Shown here: one piece after another, positions 21,187 through 32,124 of the stretch | Position numbering within the stretch: the stretch's first letter is position 1 | How the letters are laid out: the number at the start of each line of letters is the position of its first letter | Source: Orientallactaga sibirica | Lineage: Eukaryota; Chordata; Mammalia; Rodentia; Dipodidae | Direction: 5' to 3' | NCBI GenBank assembly: GCA_036365145.1 | Contig: JAEOAD010000031.1 | Span: forward strand, 11,318,001-11,382,000 | Length of the DNA stretch: 64,000 nt | The notes under the pieces: model-generated | The model's input: the letters and a program-made list of their open reading frames with translations, nothing else | The model's database searches: none | Told to the model about the DNA's origin: nothing | Made by a program: the position numbers and the translations under genes

Positions 21187-22783
21187 ATTGGCTTCCAGAG
21201 ATGGGTGGTGAAGTCATGTCCACTGTGACACCCTTGAGCTGGGGCTTCCATCCTAGCTTTGGTAAAGGGAGATGAATGAAGCCTCCCCCAGACCGTGTGC
21301 TTTCAAAGGAAGCATGGAATGGAGGCATTAGTTACGTTTCTTAGGACAAACGTCAATGTCCTTAGTCTCCTTTCATTCCCTGCCTCCTCTGCCCTCTCCT
21401 CTGCCCTTGTCTGCCCTTCCCATCTCTCTTATTGTATGCTGGCAGGTGCAAGCAAGTATTGCTGTGCTTGGGCCAAGAGACAAGCATGACAAGTATGGTT
21501 TTAAAACAACAGCCAGAGAATTTGAGCTTCAGGGGACATGTGGCTAATCCAGAGTTTGCTTTGTATCAGCTGTACTTTTGTCAAACAGAGAGGGATATAA
21601 CTAAGGGAATTTCACGATTTCACATTGTATTACAAGAAAAGTCCTACTTTTTCTGAAATTCAGATGGTGTAAGAGCAACAAACTAGGAACAATAAGGAAA
21701 ACTCTCCAGTCTTGCTGTTCCCTTTCTAAATTATCCATGTTCCTTGAAGGTCATCAGCAAGTGTGCACATGCACTATACCATTCTAGACGTTGTGGCAAG
21801 ATGGCTAGATCACTTTCTAAATGAAGCACAGGGGTCTCCACTGTATGCTCAACAGGTAGAGTATAGGGTCCTGGCAGCCAAAGCTGCTTGTTGTATTTTC
21901 TCAGAATTGTGTAGAATTGGTTGATATTGTTCCTATCATTGTTTTGTGCTCAGTCCCACCTAATAAATGCAACATGGTCCTACCCACAACACCTTTCTTC
22001 TTTCTCACCTAACTTGCAGCATGTAGTCATTGGTTCCCAGGAGAATGTCCAGATGGGGGCTGTCCATAGGGGCTCTCTGATTCACTGCTCACGGGTGTTT
22101 ATTTGGGAACCAGCCTTAAGAGCTTCAAGATACACGGAAGCATGTTGCTAGAGTCTAGGTTTTCATGAGGACGCCAAAGTAGAGAGAGAAAAGGGAACTT
22201 ATACTGCAGCCCTGGGAAGATCTCCCATGTCTCATTGACCATTTTCTTTGTCTCCAGCTCTTCTTCCTGTCACCTGCTCCTTTTCTCACCCTTCCCTACA
22301 GTACCATTTGTCTCCTTTTGTCCCATTTCTGAACCGTGCTCAGGACTTTTCATCTCTCAGCCCTTTATTTTGAGAACATTTGACTCCACAGTAATTGCAC
22401 TTTCAGAATCCTGATGGCACAATGGCCCGTTCTCATCAGAGAGCTGTGGTGGATTTTAATAAAAATTAGTTCTGCCACATTTAGAAGACTTAGTGTCTTG
22501 TCTTTGTGCTGTTACTGACAAGCTGAATGAGACCACAGAAGTTCTTTTATATCAAGGAACAAGTTTCAAGTAAAGCTAATATCTATGCTGCTACTCCAAG
22601 GATTATCAGAATAGATACCACAGCTAACATGGGTAGAGTGCAGCTGTGCACCAGGTGCCATGCTAAGTGTCTACGTATGTGGTTCCCCTGGCTGTATGGA
22701 GCTGAAACAATTTTTCCAGAATATTAAATTCATTGCCTGCATGGCTCAGTCTAAGGGGTCAGAGCAAGGATCAGAATGAGATA
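21187..22783. other. anonymous, apparently single-copy sequence
   Basis: About 1.6 kb. Around 22630-22680, ACCAGGTGCCATGCTAAGTG resembles a MIR-type fragment, too short to call. No exon signature. Confidence 0.45.
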
Positions 22784-22800
22784 AGAGTGTTCTATTCTTT

Positions 22801-23035
22801 TTTTTTAAATACAGTTTTTAAATTTTTAAAAAAGTTTTATTTATTTATTTATTAGAGACAGAGAGAGGGAGAGAGAGAGTGAGAACGGGTACACCAGGGC
22901 CTTTAGCCATTGCAAACAAACTCCAGATGCATGTACCCACTTGTGCATATGGCTTACGTGGGACCTGGAGAATCGAACCGGGGTTCTTAGGCTTCGCAGG
23001 CAAACACCTTAACCGCTAAGCCATCTCTCCAGCCC
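22801..23035 (-). mobile_element. DIP SINE, short variant, minus strand
   Basis: A perfect 17-bp TSD, AGAGTGTTCTATTCTTT, at 22784-22800 and 23036-23052. The head region is well kept: GGCTTCGCAGGCAAACACCT, TAACCGCTAAGCCATCTCTC. A clean TSD and intact head suggest recent insertion. It is the left arm of an inverted pair with 23069-23360. Confidence 0.97.
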
Positions 23036-23068
23036 AGAGTGTTCTATTCTTTAAAGGTACCATCCCAG

Positions 23069-23310
23069 GGCTGGAGAGGTGGCTTAGCAGTTAAGGTGCC
23101 TGCCTCCTAAACCTAAGAATGCTGATTCCAATCTCCAGCAGTTCCAATCCCCAGGTCCCACATTTAGCCAGATGCAAAGTGATGCAAGGGCGCAATGCTG
23201 CACTTGACCACAAGGGGGCACACACATCTAGATTTCGTTCACAGCAGCTTAGAGGCTGTTGGTGCGACCATCTCTATCTGTCTTCCTCTCCTTCTCTCTC
23301 TGTCTGTCTC

Positions 23311-23360
<50 letters not shown>
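23069..23360 (+). mobile_element. DIP SINE, long variant, with very long poly-A
   Basis: A 16-bp TSD with one mismatch (AAAGGTACCATCCCAG at 23053-23068, AAAGGTACCATTCCAG at 23361-23376). The copy keeps doubled B-box-like blocks and GATGCAAGGGCGCAATGCTG. The A run from 23312 to 23363 is 52 nt (its last As overlap the TSD), the longest in the window and a sign of youth. The left TSD begins at the base after the right TSD of the previous DIP. Confidence 0.97.
23208..23221 (+). promoter_or_regulatory. CTCF-like core motif in DIP SINE
   Basis: CCACAAGGGGGCAC fits CCASYAGRKGGCRC at 13 of 14 positions, with A instead of C/T at position 5. It lies in one of the youngest-looking SINEs of the window. 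Confidence 0.35.
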
Positions 23361-23365
<5 letters not shown>

Positions 23366-23564
23366 TACCATTCCAGATAACGTAGAGGGCTATCTGTCCC
23401 ATGTAAAGACTGTTTGTTTATGGAGTGAATGAAACTAGATTCTCTAGGATAATGGGAGGCATGGTGTGGACTTCCTCCCAAACTGAGAGGAACTCAAAAT
23501 CACTCATTGTTTTGGCTTTATTGGTATTTATGCCATGGATTAAGTATGTCCTACAGAAGCAAGT

Positions 23565-23765
23565 TTAGCACAGTAGCTTTGGAAGGAGGCCAGGATTTGA
23601 GAACTGAGCAAGGCACTTGAGCTCTCTGAGTCTCCATTCCTCATTAATACTTTTGTGATCATGATTTATATAGGCAACCATGTTGAGCACAAGGATTCAA
23701 TGAGACAGGCTAGATGAAGTGTTGGACATGTGGACCAGTATGTAGTAACTGCTCAACTCAGGCAT
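23565..23765 (+). mobile_element. MIR SINE, plus strand
   Basis: Core-like AGCAAGGCACTTGAGCTCTC and TGAGTCTCCATTCCTCATTA, then AAGGATTCAATGAGACAGGC and the tail ATGTAGTAACTGCTCAAC. Diverged but in the right order. Confidence 0.72.
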
Positions 23766-24041
23766 GTTTTTAAAGGATGTCCACAGCAATAATAATTAGA
23801 TAATACTGACTTGGTAAAATATTACTGTGAAAGCTGTTAGAGGTTTGACCTTGCCTGTCTGTGCCGTTGCCTGGTTGCATAGTTTTTATGATTTATATAG
23901 TGTGACTTAACATCAGCAGAAGGAGAGTTTGATAGACATATAGAATGGGGAGACATAAGACTTGTATTTTGGTTGTGGAAGTATATTCTTGTCTTACAAA
24001 CTTGTCTTTTTAAGTTAATCTCATTTGTTAAAATAATAGTA
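23766..24041. other. anonymous sequence
   Basis: AT-rich spacer with no recognised element. Confidence 0.4.
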
Positions 24042-24150
24042 ATGGGTCTGGAGAGATGGCTTGATGGATAAAGTGCCTGCTGAGAAAGCATGGGTACCTG
24101 AGTTTGGAGCCTCAGAACTCATGTAAAATGCAGATGCCAACTGTGACAGG
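24042..24150 (+). mobile_element. B4/RSINE, ID-like head part
   Basis: GTCTGGAGAGATGGCTTGAT, TAAAGTGCCTGCTGAGAAAG and GAACTCATGTAAAATGCAGA are the head and junction of an ID-B1 fusion SINE. The B1-like remainder resumes at about 24405 after an unrelated block. Confidence 0.75.
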
Positions 24151-24404
24151 TTGTTGTTGGGGAGGTTAACTGCAAACCCCACACCTGAGATCTTCTCTGC
24201 TTTTAACCAAAAAAAATTGGATAAGCCAGACTGAGAAGGATAATTATTAAATTATTACATTTTCCAGAAAGCAGGCATGTCTCATCCTCTAGATATCTAA
24301 TAGCTATAAGTACAGGCAGAACATGTCACCAGTCCTGAAAACAATATTTGTATCAACAAATACAGACCAATTAACTTGACCTAAAAACTGTCAGGAAATG
24401 ACAA
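24151..24404. other. unclassified ~250-bp block splitting a B4 SINE
   Basis: The B4 head (24042-24150) and its B1-like second half (24405-24637) are separated by about 250 bp matching neither. It contains AACCAAAAAAAATTGGATAA and AT-rich sequence. No TSD or terminal inverted repeat was seen, so an insertion of unknown type or a chance pair of two partial SINEs are both possible. Confidence 0.4.
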
Positions 24405-24637
24405 ATAATCCCAGCCAACCTATCTGAGACCTGAGTGAGACCTGAAGTGGTGTCAGGAAGATCAAGCTAGCCTGGCAAAAGCTGCAGTGAACAGCTGAGA
24501 CCTTTCTTCAAAGAGGTGGAATGGAAGGATACCTGACAGTTGTCCTCTGACTGTGCATTCCATATTCACACTGGCATGTACATGTCCTCACACTTCCACA
24601 TGAACACTTGCACATAGCACATACCAAAAAAAAAGTA
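24405..24637 (+). mobile_element. B4/RSINE, B1-like and tail part
   Basis: AAATAATCCCAGCCAACC, GATCAAGCTAGCCTGGCAAA, AAGAGGTGGAATGGAAGG, CAGTTGTCCTCTGACTGTGC and a CA-rich end closing with a nine-base A run. It completes the SINE begun at 24042. Confidence 0.72.
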
Positions 24638-25904
24638 CTTGCCCTTCTACTAAATTTGTAACCCTTATAGAGTGACATTTTATTGATACAGAGTGGGGTT
24701 TTATAAATTCTAAACTACTGTGTACATGTTAGTATTTTCTTCCCTTCCACTTGGAAATGAATGAACCAGTACTATACTTCTTCTTAATAAATGCATTTGT
24801 GCATGAATATTTGTCCAATAGTAGAAAGTGTGTTTGGAATTAATGTTTTCCTGTGACCAGCAAAGTGAGCCATCATGAATTAAACTCAACCAGTGACATT
24901 GACAATAATAAGCTCATAAGAGCACTCGTCACTTTGCTCATTTTACTAGTCTGGTCTGCTAGACACTACTAAGGGTGATTCAGGTCAGCAAAGATTTGAT
25001 GGGGTAATTAGAGAAGAAAGTGAAAAGGAACAAATGCTTGGGGTTCTGAGTTTGTAACTGGATCAAGAATGCATGGACCATGAGAAGAGCTGCTAGACTG
25101 GTTATGTGTTTTGTGCTATGTAGGAGTGGGGCAGCATCTGAATGAGTGGGGATGTGCAATTAAAACATTTGTAAGGAACTGTAAGTGGAAATTAGTGTTT
25201 TGTTCCCTAAGGTTACATTTTCTTAAAACTTGCTGGCAGGGAAATGAGGCCAGGTATTGCAAAATGAGCTCCTAATTTCAGCTTTCCTACAAGCTGTCAA
25301 GATGCTTCTGGTCAAGTCTTCACATATATACAGCTCAGTTTCCTCATCTGAAAAAAAAAATCAGGGTGATGTTGTAAATTCCTTTCAAATCTGATATTCT
25401 AGTCTCTTGATTTCCACTGATGAAAATATTGGAAACTATTTCTTATTCTTTTATTCTCTCTGGTGGACATTCCAGTTGCTGTATTATAAAGGTACCATCT
25501 CCAACTTAGATCGCCCCTTCAGGAAATTAAGTGTTTAATCATTTCCACCTGTTAAGTGAAAAGACCAGAGGAAGCAGCTAGCTGTCAATAGTTCTGTGGA
25601 TGGTAAATTAATTCAGTGGAACAGGGTTCAGCAAACATGCATATGCAGCCATAATTTGCCTTTCATTTTTCTTTGCAAGTCAAAAGACAGTGAATAATTT
25701 CCAATGAACCTCTCACTTGAACATATTGACAAACCATGTCATTAGCAAAAGGGGCATTTAGTTGCTGGATTACCATATATCTCTGAATATAGAGAACTGT
25801 CATTTTTCAGATGGTGGCAATTAGCTGGGCAGAAAGCTACAATATCTCAGAGGCAGAAACATCCTTGTGTGCCTTATTTTTTTTCTTTGTTGTTTTGTTT
25901 GAGG
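24638..25904. other. anonymous, apparently single-copy sequence
   Basis: About 1.3 kb of AT-rich DNA. No recognised repeats and no long frames. Confidence 0.5.
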
Positions 25905-25984
25905 AGGGGATACTGGGAATTAAACCCTTGGCTTCATGCATGCTGGACAGGTAGCTGTTCTATAAGTAGATTATATTTCCCACC
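25905..25984 (-). mobile_element. ID-type SINE, minus strand
   Basis: GGGATACTGGGAATTAAACC, CTTGGCTTCATGCATGCTGG, ACAGGTAGCTGTTCTATAAG and TTTCCCACC are the inverted ID element. T-rich DNA on its left is consistent with the A tail. Confidence 0.78.
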
Positions 25985-27934
25985 ATTTATGTGGTTATTG
26001 AGAAAGAAAGGTTAAAAAAAAAAAGAGCAAATGAGATCACTAAATTAGTAGCCTAAGGATCATTATTTAGATGTGAGTCCTTAATGTTATGGAGGCAAAA
26101 TAATGGATAAGGGTGTGTTTATAGAGCATAACCATTTACCCAATAAAGTACATAGGAGAAAGGGCTAAACAAGACATAAACTCTAAAATTCATTACTTCG
26201 TTTGCTTTTATGTCTGTGGATAATTTTTGCTATCATTCTGACAGTTTCTCAGCCATCTCGGCTTATCCATTTACAAGGGTGACCCTGGAGAAATTTTAAA
26301 CTCCCTGCCTCTTCCCCCCACCTGCTACACTTTCGGGGCAAAAAGTCCCTGCTTTTTCTGCTTGAGCTACTGCTGTTCATATGACATGAGATAATCAGTT
26401 GCATATGTGCTTCATAAAAGGTGTCATCTAACACACATCATAGACAACCTCAGATATGGGAGTCAGGGCATCTGCTTGCTTAAATTTGGCTGTGATTAAG
26501 TAGGAGTGGGGTGAAAAGGAGGCAAGTGTGATGTTTTTTTTTTTTTTTTTTCTTCCAGGAAATGACATTGCTTTTATATGTGAAGATACCTATCTGCCTA
26601 AGATCATGGAAATGTGTAAGTTGCCAGCACTTTGCAGTGTTCTGAGGTTGCTAGTGCAGTGCTATTCGCTTACATTGTGGATTTCATTCAATGCCATGGT
26701 CACGCTTCCCCAGGATGTGAGAATCTTATAGATGGTGGCTGTCAGTCATCTGCAATCTCATTCTCCATCTTTCAGACTGGGCAGGCCCATGAGAGCAATA
26801 CTGAGCATTTAATTGGAACATATATTAGAAGTAATATGGAATCCATCTACTTAAAGGCTTCCTAGAAGACTTCTTGATCATTTATAAGACATGCATTGAT
26901 TAAATGACTCTGATGTTTCCCTCTAGGTGGAAACAATTGAGGTCACTAGGCCCCTTAAAATCTCTTTGTTCTCTCTTTCTCCATCACTTCTGATCACAGA
27001 AATTAATTATGGACTAGTATATGCTATTTCACTTAATATTTTAACTAGCAGAGCTAGCAAACATGAAATATCCATTTAAATTGCAACATCATCATAACAG
27101 ACTATATTTAAAACCTATATGATCAAATTTTCTTTAAAATGCAGATTGTTTATAATCTAGTTCTTATTATCTTATAAAATAAAAAATAATACATTTACAA
27201 TTGCTTGAACTTTTTCATTTGAAACCTATCAACTTTCATTTAACCTAACTGGCATAAGTATTTCATTTACCAGCTTTAGAAAGATTAGTGTTTAGAAATT
27301 AATATAAGAAAAAAGTCACCCATGACATCAACTCCAGTTCAACAACAGTCAATATTTTCCCTATTCTTATTTTTCTGTTGTATCTATATTTCATAAAATC
27401 TCATCACATGCCATGAAAACTTAATAAAAAGCAATTAGAACATACACACAAATAAAAAGAGGAAAAATAAAGCCATTTATAACCTTATCACTTAGAAATA
27501 GCAAATATTTGATGTACCTTTTCAGAATATTCTTTCCTATGTCTTTTCATTATTATGAAATACTTTAAACATAAACAAAAGATTGCAAATGATATCATAA
27601 ACATCCATGCCCTACTATAGAAAATTTAAAAATGTTGATATCATCTATATATGCTTTAGGGTTTTTTTCTCCTATTGGTTTTTATTGCTTCCTCCTCTTC
27701 CTTGTCATTCTTTTCCTTCTCTTTTTAAATTTTTTCTCCTTCTCTTTCTTGGCAAGCAAATATAGTCTGGTTGAAGTTTCTTGTGCCAAATATTGTCTTT
27801 TTAGGATTTACCTATACTGAAACTTTGGTTTATTTATTTCCTCTGCTTAATAAAATTATTCCATGTAGAGAGACCACAAATGTAATTTCAAACAGTACTG
27901 CTATATGCCTTCTTTCCCAGGACCCTTCTTTGTC
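25985..27934. other. anonymous AT-rich sequence
   Basis: Nearly 2 kb with no recognised repeat beyond a T run at about 26533-26550 and a pyrimidine-rich stretch around 27690-27745. Frames of 60-77 codons are hydrophobic because of T-richness and have no signature. Confidence 0.5.
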
Positions 27935-28243
27935 ATCAAAAGGACTTTCCAAGACCTCAATGGATGCCTAAAACCTCAGCTAGTATCACACCCTATGTGT
28001 ACTGTATTTGTTCCATGCACATAAATCTATGGTAAAGTGCAATTTATAAATTAGGCTCAGTAAGAGATGAACAATGTTGGGCAATAATAAAATAGGACCT
28101 TTTATAAACAATCTACTATCATAAAAGTATTTAAACATAAATTATTAATTTCTGGAATTTTCCATTTAATATTTTTGGACCACAGTTGACTGCCAAAAAC
28201 AAACCACTGAAAGAGAAACCAAGGATCAAGGAGCTATGTAGGT
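27935..28243 (+). mobile_element. Tigger (TcMar) nonautonomous DNA transposon relic
   Basis: CTTTCCAAGACCTCAATGGA, TGCCTAAAACCTCAGCTAGT, TAAAGTGCAATTTATAAATT and AGGCTCAGTAAGAGATGAAC follow a Tigger1/MER2-group element. The far end has GGACCACAGTTGACTGCC and CACTGAAAGAGAAACCAAGG. Both ends are recognisable and the transposase-coding middle is absent, as in internally deleted copies. It is a placental-wide fossil. Confidence 0.85.
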
Positions 28244-28404
28244 TTCCTAATTCATAGAATAGGCTTGTCTTACATTTTCCTAAGAACTAAAAAATTATTT
28301 AAATTCATTTGTAAAAGTCTGTATTTCCAGAAGCAACCCTGGAAAACTTTTTGTTGCATAAACACACACACTTAAAATATTTACTTACCTTTTGTAAAGC
28401 TAGG

Positions 28405-28757
28405 TGTGGTGGTTTGTTTCAGGTGTCCCCCATAAATTTAGATGTTCTGAATACTACATTCCCAGCTGATGAATTTTGGGAACTAATGCCTTCTGGAGGC
28501 AATGTATGGTTGCGGGTGGGCTTATGGGTATTATAGCCAGTTTCCCCTTGCCGGTGTTTGGCACATTCTCCGGTTTCTGTTGTCCACCTGATGTTGGTGA
28601 GGAGGTTATATCTACCTTCTGCTCATGCCATCGTTTTCCCCTGCCATTATGAAGCTTCCCCTTGAGTCTGTAAGCCCAAAAAAGCCTTTCCCCTCCCCCC
28701 CCACAAGCTGCTCTTGATCAGGTGATTTCTGCCAGCAATGTGAATCTGACTGCAACA
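28405..28757 (+). mobile_element. ERVL-MaLR LTR
   Basis: It begins TGTGGTGGTTTGTTTCAGGT and ends GACTGCAACA. Internal landmarks are CAGCTGATGAATTTTGGGAA, TGAGTCTGTAAGCCCAAAAA and GCTGCTCTTGATCAGGTGAT. It is followed by a primer-binding-like sequence, so it is a 5' LTR in sense orientation. Confidence 0.9.
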
Positions 28758-28822
28758 GTAAAGTTGGTACTGAGGAGTGGTGTCAATTGCTGCTAGACAC
28801 CTGACTGTGTGATTTTGGCCTT
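28758..28822 (+). mobile_element. start of MaLR internal region
   Basis: Next to the LTR, AGTTGGTACTGAGGAGTGGT followed by GCTAGACACCTGACTGTGTG resembles the MaLR internal start (TTGGTACCGAGGAGTGG type), where the minus-strand primer tRNA would bind. The internal region is lost after about 65 bp. MaLR internal regions carry no intact protein genes in general, and none is visible here. Confidence 0.75.
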
Positions 28823-28864
28823 ATTGTTTGTTTGTTTGTTTATTTATTTATTTATTTATTTATT
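28823..28864 (+). repeat. (TTTG)n(TTTA)n microsatellite
   Basis: Three to four TTTG units followed by about six TTTA units, at the point where MaLR internal sequence ends. Confidence 0.9.
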
Positions 28865-29381
28865 CTCATATTCCCGTGTGGTCAAACCCTGGCCATATAC
28901 CTTGCGGTATTTTCCCAGCATAGTTTCTTGAATTTGTTTGTAAGTGAATCCTATTGAATCAGTCTTTTTAATAATGCTTCTTTTAGTCCACAAAGTTATT
29001 TTAATATTTATTTGCTACACATAAACAATTTGAACTCTTCACTTTTTTCTTCTTACTTCAGTTTCTAGGAAATTAAAGTTATAAAATATGAAGATTAAAA
29101 ACAAATTTCTACTCATATCAGGTCAAGAGCTAGCATGTTATAAGTTATGTCTAATAGCTAAAACATGGAAAATTATTTTCTACTCAGAGTATAATATGAA
29201 ACAACAGAGACAAAACTTTCTCTTTTTTCTCTGTGGAGTACTATTATGTTGATTATATTTTTCAAATAGTAAACTGAGGCATAGTGATAATACAATTCTT
29301 TTTACTCACTATCAGTTTCCTACCTCAGAGTTTTCATTTAGCAATAACCATATCAATTTTCATACAAATAAAATAGTACCA
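28865..29381. other. anonymous AT-rich sequence
   Basis: No recognised element. Confidence 0.45.
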
Positions 29382-29392
29382 AGAACAGTATA

Positions 29393-29549
29393 GGGCTGGA
29401 GAGAATGGCTTAGCAATTGAGATGTTTGCCTGTGAAGGGTAAGGACCCAGGTTTGATTCCCCAGTACCCACATAAGTCAGATGCATAAGGTGCCACATAT
29501 GTCTGGAGTTCGTTTGCAGTGCTGGAGGCCCCAGCATACCCATTCTCTC

Positions 29550-29587
<38 letters not shown>

Positions 29588-29612
29588 AAGTAAACAAATA
29601 AAATTTTTAAAA
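29393..29612 (+). mobile_element. DIP SINE, short variant
   Basis: GGGCTGGAGAGAATGGCTTA, CAGGTTTGATTCCCCAGTAC, GTCAGATGCATAAGGTGCCA, GTCTGGAGTTCGTTTGCAGT and a (CT)n tail. TSD AGAACAGTATA (29382-29392) against AGGACAGTATA (29613-29623). Confidence 0.95.
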
Positions 29613-29623
29613 AGGACAGTATA

Positions 29624-30249
29624 AAATGTTATTGTCTATGCTTCATGTGGTAAGAAGCAATCAGAAATGGCTTATTTTTTCCCTTTCAAATTTCCTTTGT
29701 GGGTTTATTTTTTCCTTTATAAACTTGTTCTACCCATTTGCATTTTTCTTTTCATTCCATTTTTTCTTGGAAATTTTAGGTAATATGAGAGCTTGTCCAA
29801 TTTAATTTCAGAATTCAAAAATGTCATTAAATTTAAAACTTCATCCCTATTGAGGTACCTTCATATATGGAACAATCAATGAGAAATAATGAAAGGTGAC
29901 ATATATAGAAAGCTAGCAAATGACTTAAAATTGAATTGTCTAAAATATTTAAAAGAACCAAAAGATGTTAAGTTAAAAGGAGCAGGAATCAAAAAGCAAG
30001 AGGGGACATACAGAAAATGAGCACATTAATACAGTAATAAAATGATAGATCTATTTACCATCATATCAGTCAACCATCAATAATTTTCATTAGCATCAGT
30101 TTTTATTGATTAACTACATATCTCAGTTAGAAGGCAGAGATTGCAAGAATTGTTTTTGAAGTTCCTAATGCCTAAGCATATTTTATTGTTAAGAGATTAA
30201 AACAGAGAAAAATAAAGGTAACTTCAAATAAATACCAGTAAAAGACAAG
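29624..30249. other. anonymous AT-rich sequence
   Basis: No recognised element. Its right part may be diverged L1 leading into the ORF2 relic. Confidence 0.4.
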
Positions 30250-31467
30250 TATACATGAAAAGGAATAAAAATCGGAAAGGATGAAGTCAAACTGTCCTTA
30301 TTTGCAGGTGACATGGTTCTATTCTTAAAAGATCCTATAGAATCTACCAGAAAATGCCTATATTTAATCAAGGCCTTCAGTGAAGCTGCAGGATATAAAA
30401 TCAACACACAAAATGGCCTGGATATCCATCACATCACAGTGCCTGAAACTACCTACACAAGACCATCTTGATAGGAGAAAAAGATGATGACATCAAAATT
30501 AAAAGAGAGACTGATTGAGAGGGGGAAGGGATATGATGGAGAGTGCAGTTTCCAAAGGGAAATTGGGGGGAGGAAGGGAAGTACTGTGGGATATTGTATA
30601 TAATTAAGGAAGTTGTCAATAAAAAAATTCAGTAGCTTTCATTTATACCCAGAATGAATTCATAGAGAAAGAAATCAAGAATAATAGCCCATTTGCAATA
30701 GCTCTAAATATGAAGTGCTTCATATTAAGTACTGAGAAAAAACCCAACTAAGAAAGCAAAACACCTTTACAATGAAATTTCAAGACAATGACAAGAAACC
30801 ACAGAGTATTGACCAAATTAACATTGTGAAAATGGCTATAATACCAAAAGTAATCTACAGATTCAATAGATCTCCATCAACATTTTGGTAATGTTCCTCA
30901 CTGAACTGGAAAAAAAATCCAAAAATTCATATGGGAACATGAAGAACATGGCTAACCAAAGCAATCTTAAGGAGGAAGAACAGGGTTAGAGGCATCACAA
31001 TAACTGATTTCAAATTATACTACAGAGTGATAGTGACAAAAATAGCTTGGTACTGACTCCAAAACAGACACATAGACCAACAGAACAGAATGAAGGACCC
31101 AGAAATAAACCTACACAGTTTTGGCTCTGTAATTGTTGATAAATAAGCCAATAGCATTCAGTGGAAAAAAGACAGCCTATTCAAGAAAAATGCTGGAAAA
31201 ACTAGATATCCATCTGCAGAAAAATGAAATTAGATCTATATCTTTAACTCTGTACAAATATCAGTTCGAAGTAGATTAAACACCTTAGCCTAAAATCTGA
31301 ATGCTGAAACTGATAGAGAAAAACATAAGGAATACACTTCAATATAGAGGCAAATACTTTCCGAAGAGGACTTCAGTAGCATAGGAAATAGCCCCTAAGA
31401 ATTAATGTATGGAATTTAAAATTTTCTGCATATCAAAAGAAGCCATCATCAAAGCAAACAGACAGCC
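30250..31467 (+). pseudogene. broken L1 ORF2 relic (reverse transcriptase to C-terminal part)
   Basis: The segment follows L1 ORF2 at DNA level. CAAACTGTCCTTATTTGCAG, then GTGACATGGTTCTATTCTTA covers the reverse-transcriptase active site, where FADD-type codons have become FAGD in this frame. Next come CAGGATATAAAATCAACACA, ATTGTGAAAATGGCTATAAT and AAATCTGAATGCTGAAAC. Frames are broken by many stops and indels. A younger L1 tail (30408-30628) splits it. No 5' UTR or ORF1 is present. It would have encoded the L1 endonuclease/reverse transcriptase and is non-functional. Confidence 0.88.
30408..30628 (+). mobile_element. young L1 3' end nested in older L1 ORF2
   Basis: TGGCCTGGATATCCATCACA, CAGTGCCTGAAACTACCTAC, GAGAGACTGATTGAGAGGGG and GGAAGTTGTCAATAAAAAAA duplicate the end of the L1 at 1879-2715. 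ORF2 sequence continues on both sides: AATCAACACACA before and TTCAGTAGCTTTCATT after. The target site is A-rich, so the TSD cannot be read beyond a few As. Confidence 0.92.
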
Positions 31468-31473
31468 ATGTAA

Positions 31474-31735
31474 AATCCAGGCATGGTAGTGTGTACCTCT
31501 AATCCCAGTGCTGAGAAGGCAGAGACAGGAGGATCCCTAGTACTTGCTGGAAAGCTACTCTAGCTAAATAAGTGAGCTCCAGGCCTGGTAAGAGATCCTG
31601 TATAAAAATATCTGGTGGAGAGTGATTGAGGAAGACATCTGAAATTCACGTGTAGTGTGTGCATGCACACACATAAGCATGTGTATCCTCACACATATGT
31701 GTGCACACCACACATACACAGACATGAAGAAAAAG
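31474..31735 (+). mobile_element. B4/RSINE, lacking the ID head
   Basis: CCAGGCATGGTAGTGTGTAC, TCTAATCCCAGTGCTGAGAA, GAGACAGGAGGATCCCTAGT, GAGTGATTGAGGAAGACATC and a CA-rich end with long purine-pyrimidine alternation. It directly follows the L1 relic. Confidence 0.8.
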
Positions 31736-32124
31736 TCCACAGTTGGTCCCTTATTGTGAAGGCCATATTTTTGGTCAATGGAACACACACAGATACACCT
31801 CTGCTCAGCTTACCACTCCTAATTTAAACCATTCTCTTTGCCATCTTGGTCCATCTGAGCTGTCTGTGCCTCTTGTCTTCTGGCTTTACTCAGATGTGGA
31901 TAGCAAGTGATAGCTCTCCGGTTCTTCAAACTTCAGAGACACCTGCCACTGGCTGACTGGTTTAAAATTTCTCTTCATGTTTGTCTTCCATGAAGAAAGG
32001 GGCTAGGAGGGGACACATATAACACGCAGCCTTTGTAAACTACTCACCCTCAGTGCAACTTTAGTCTTGTCTTCTAAGACTCTCTAAAATTTGGAAGCTC
32101 ATAAGTTTATCCTGCCAAAAATGC
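31736..32124. other. anonymous sequence
   Basis: No recognised element or exon. Confidence 0.4.
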
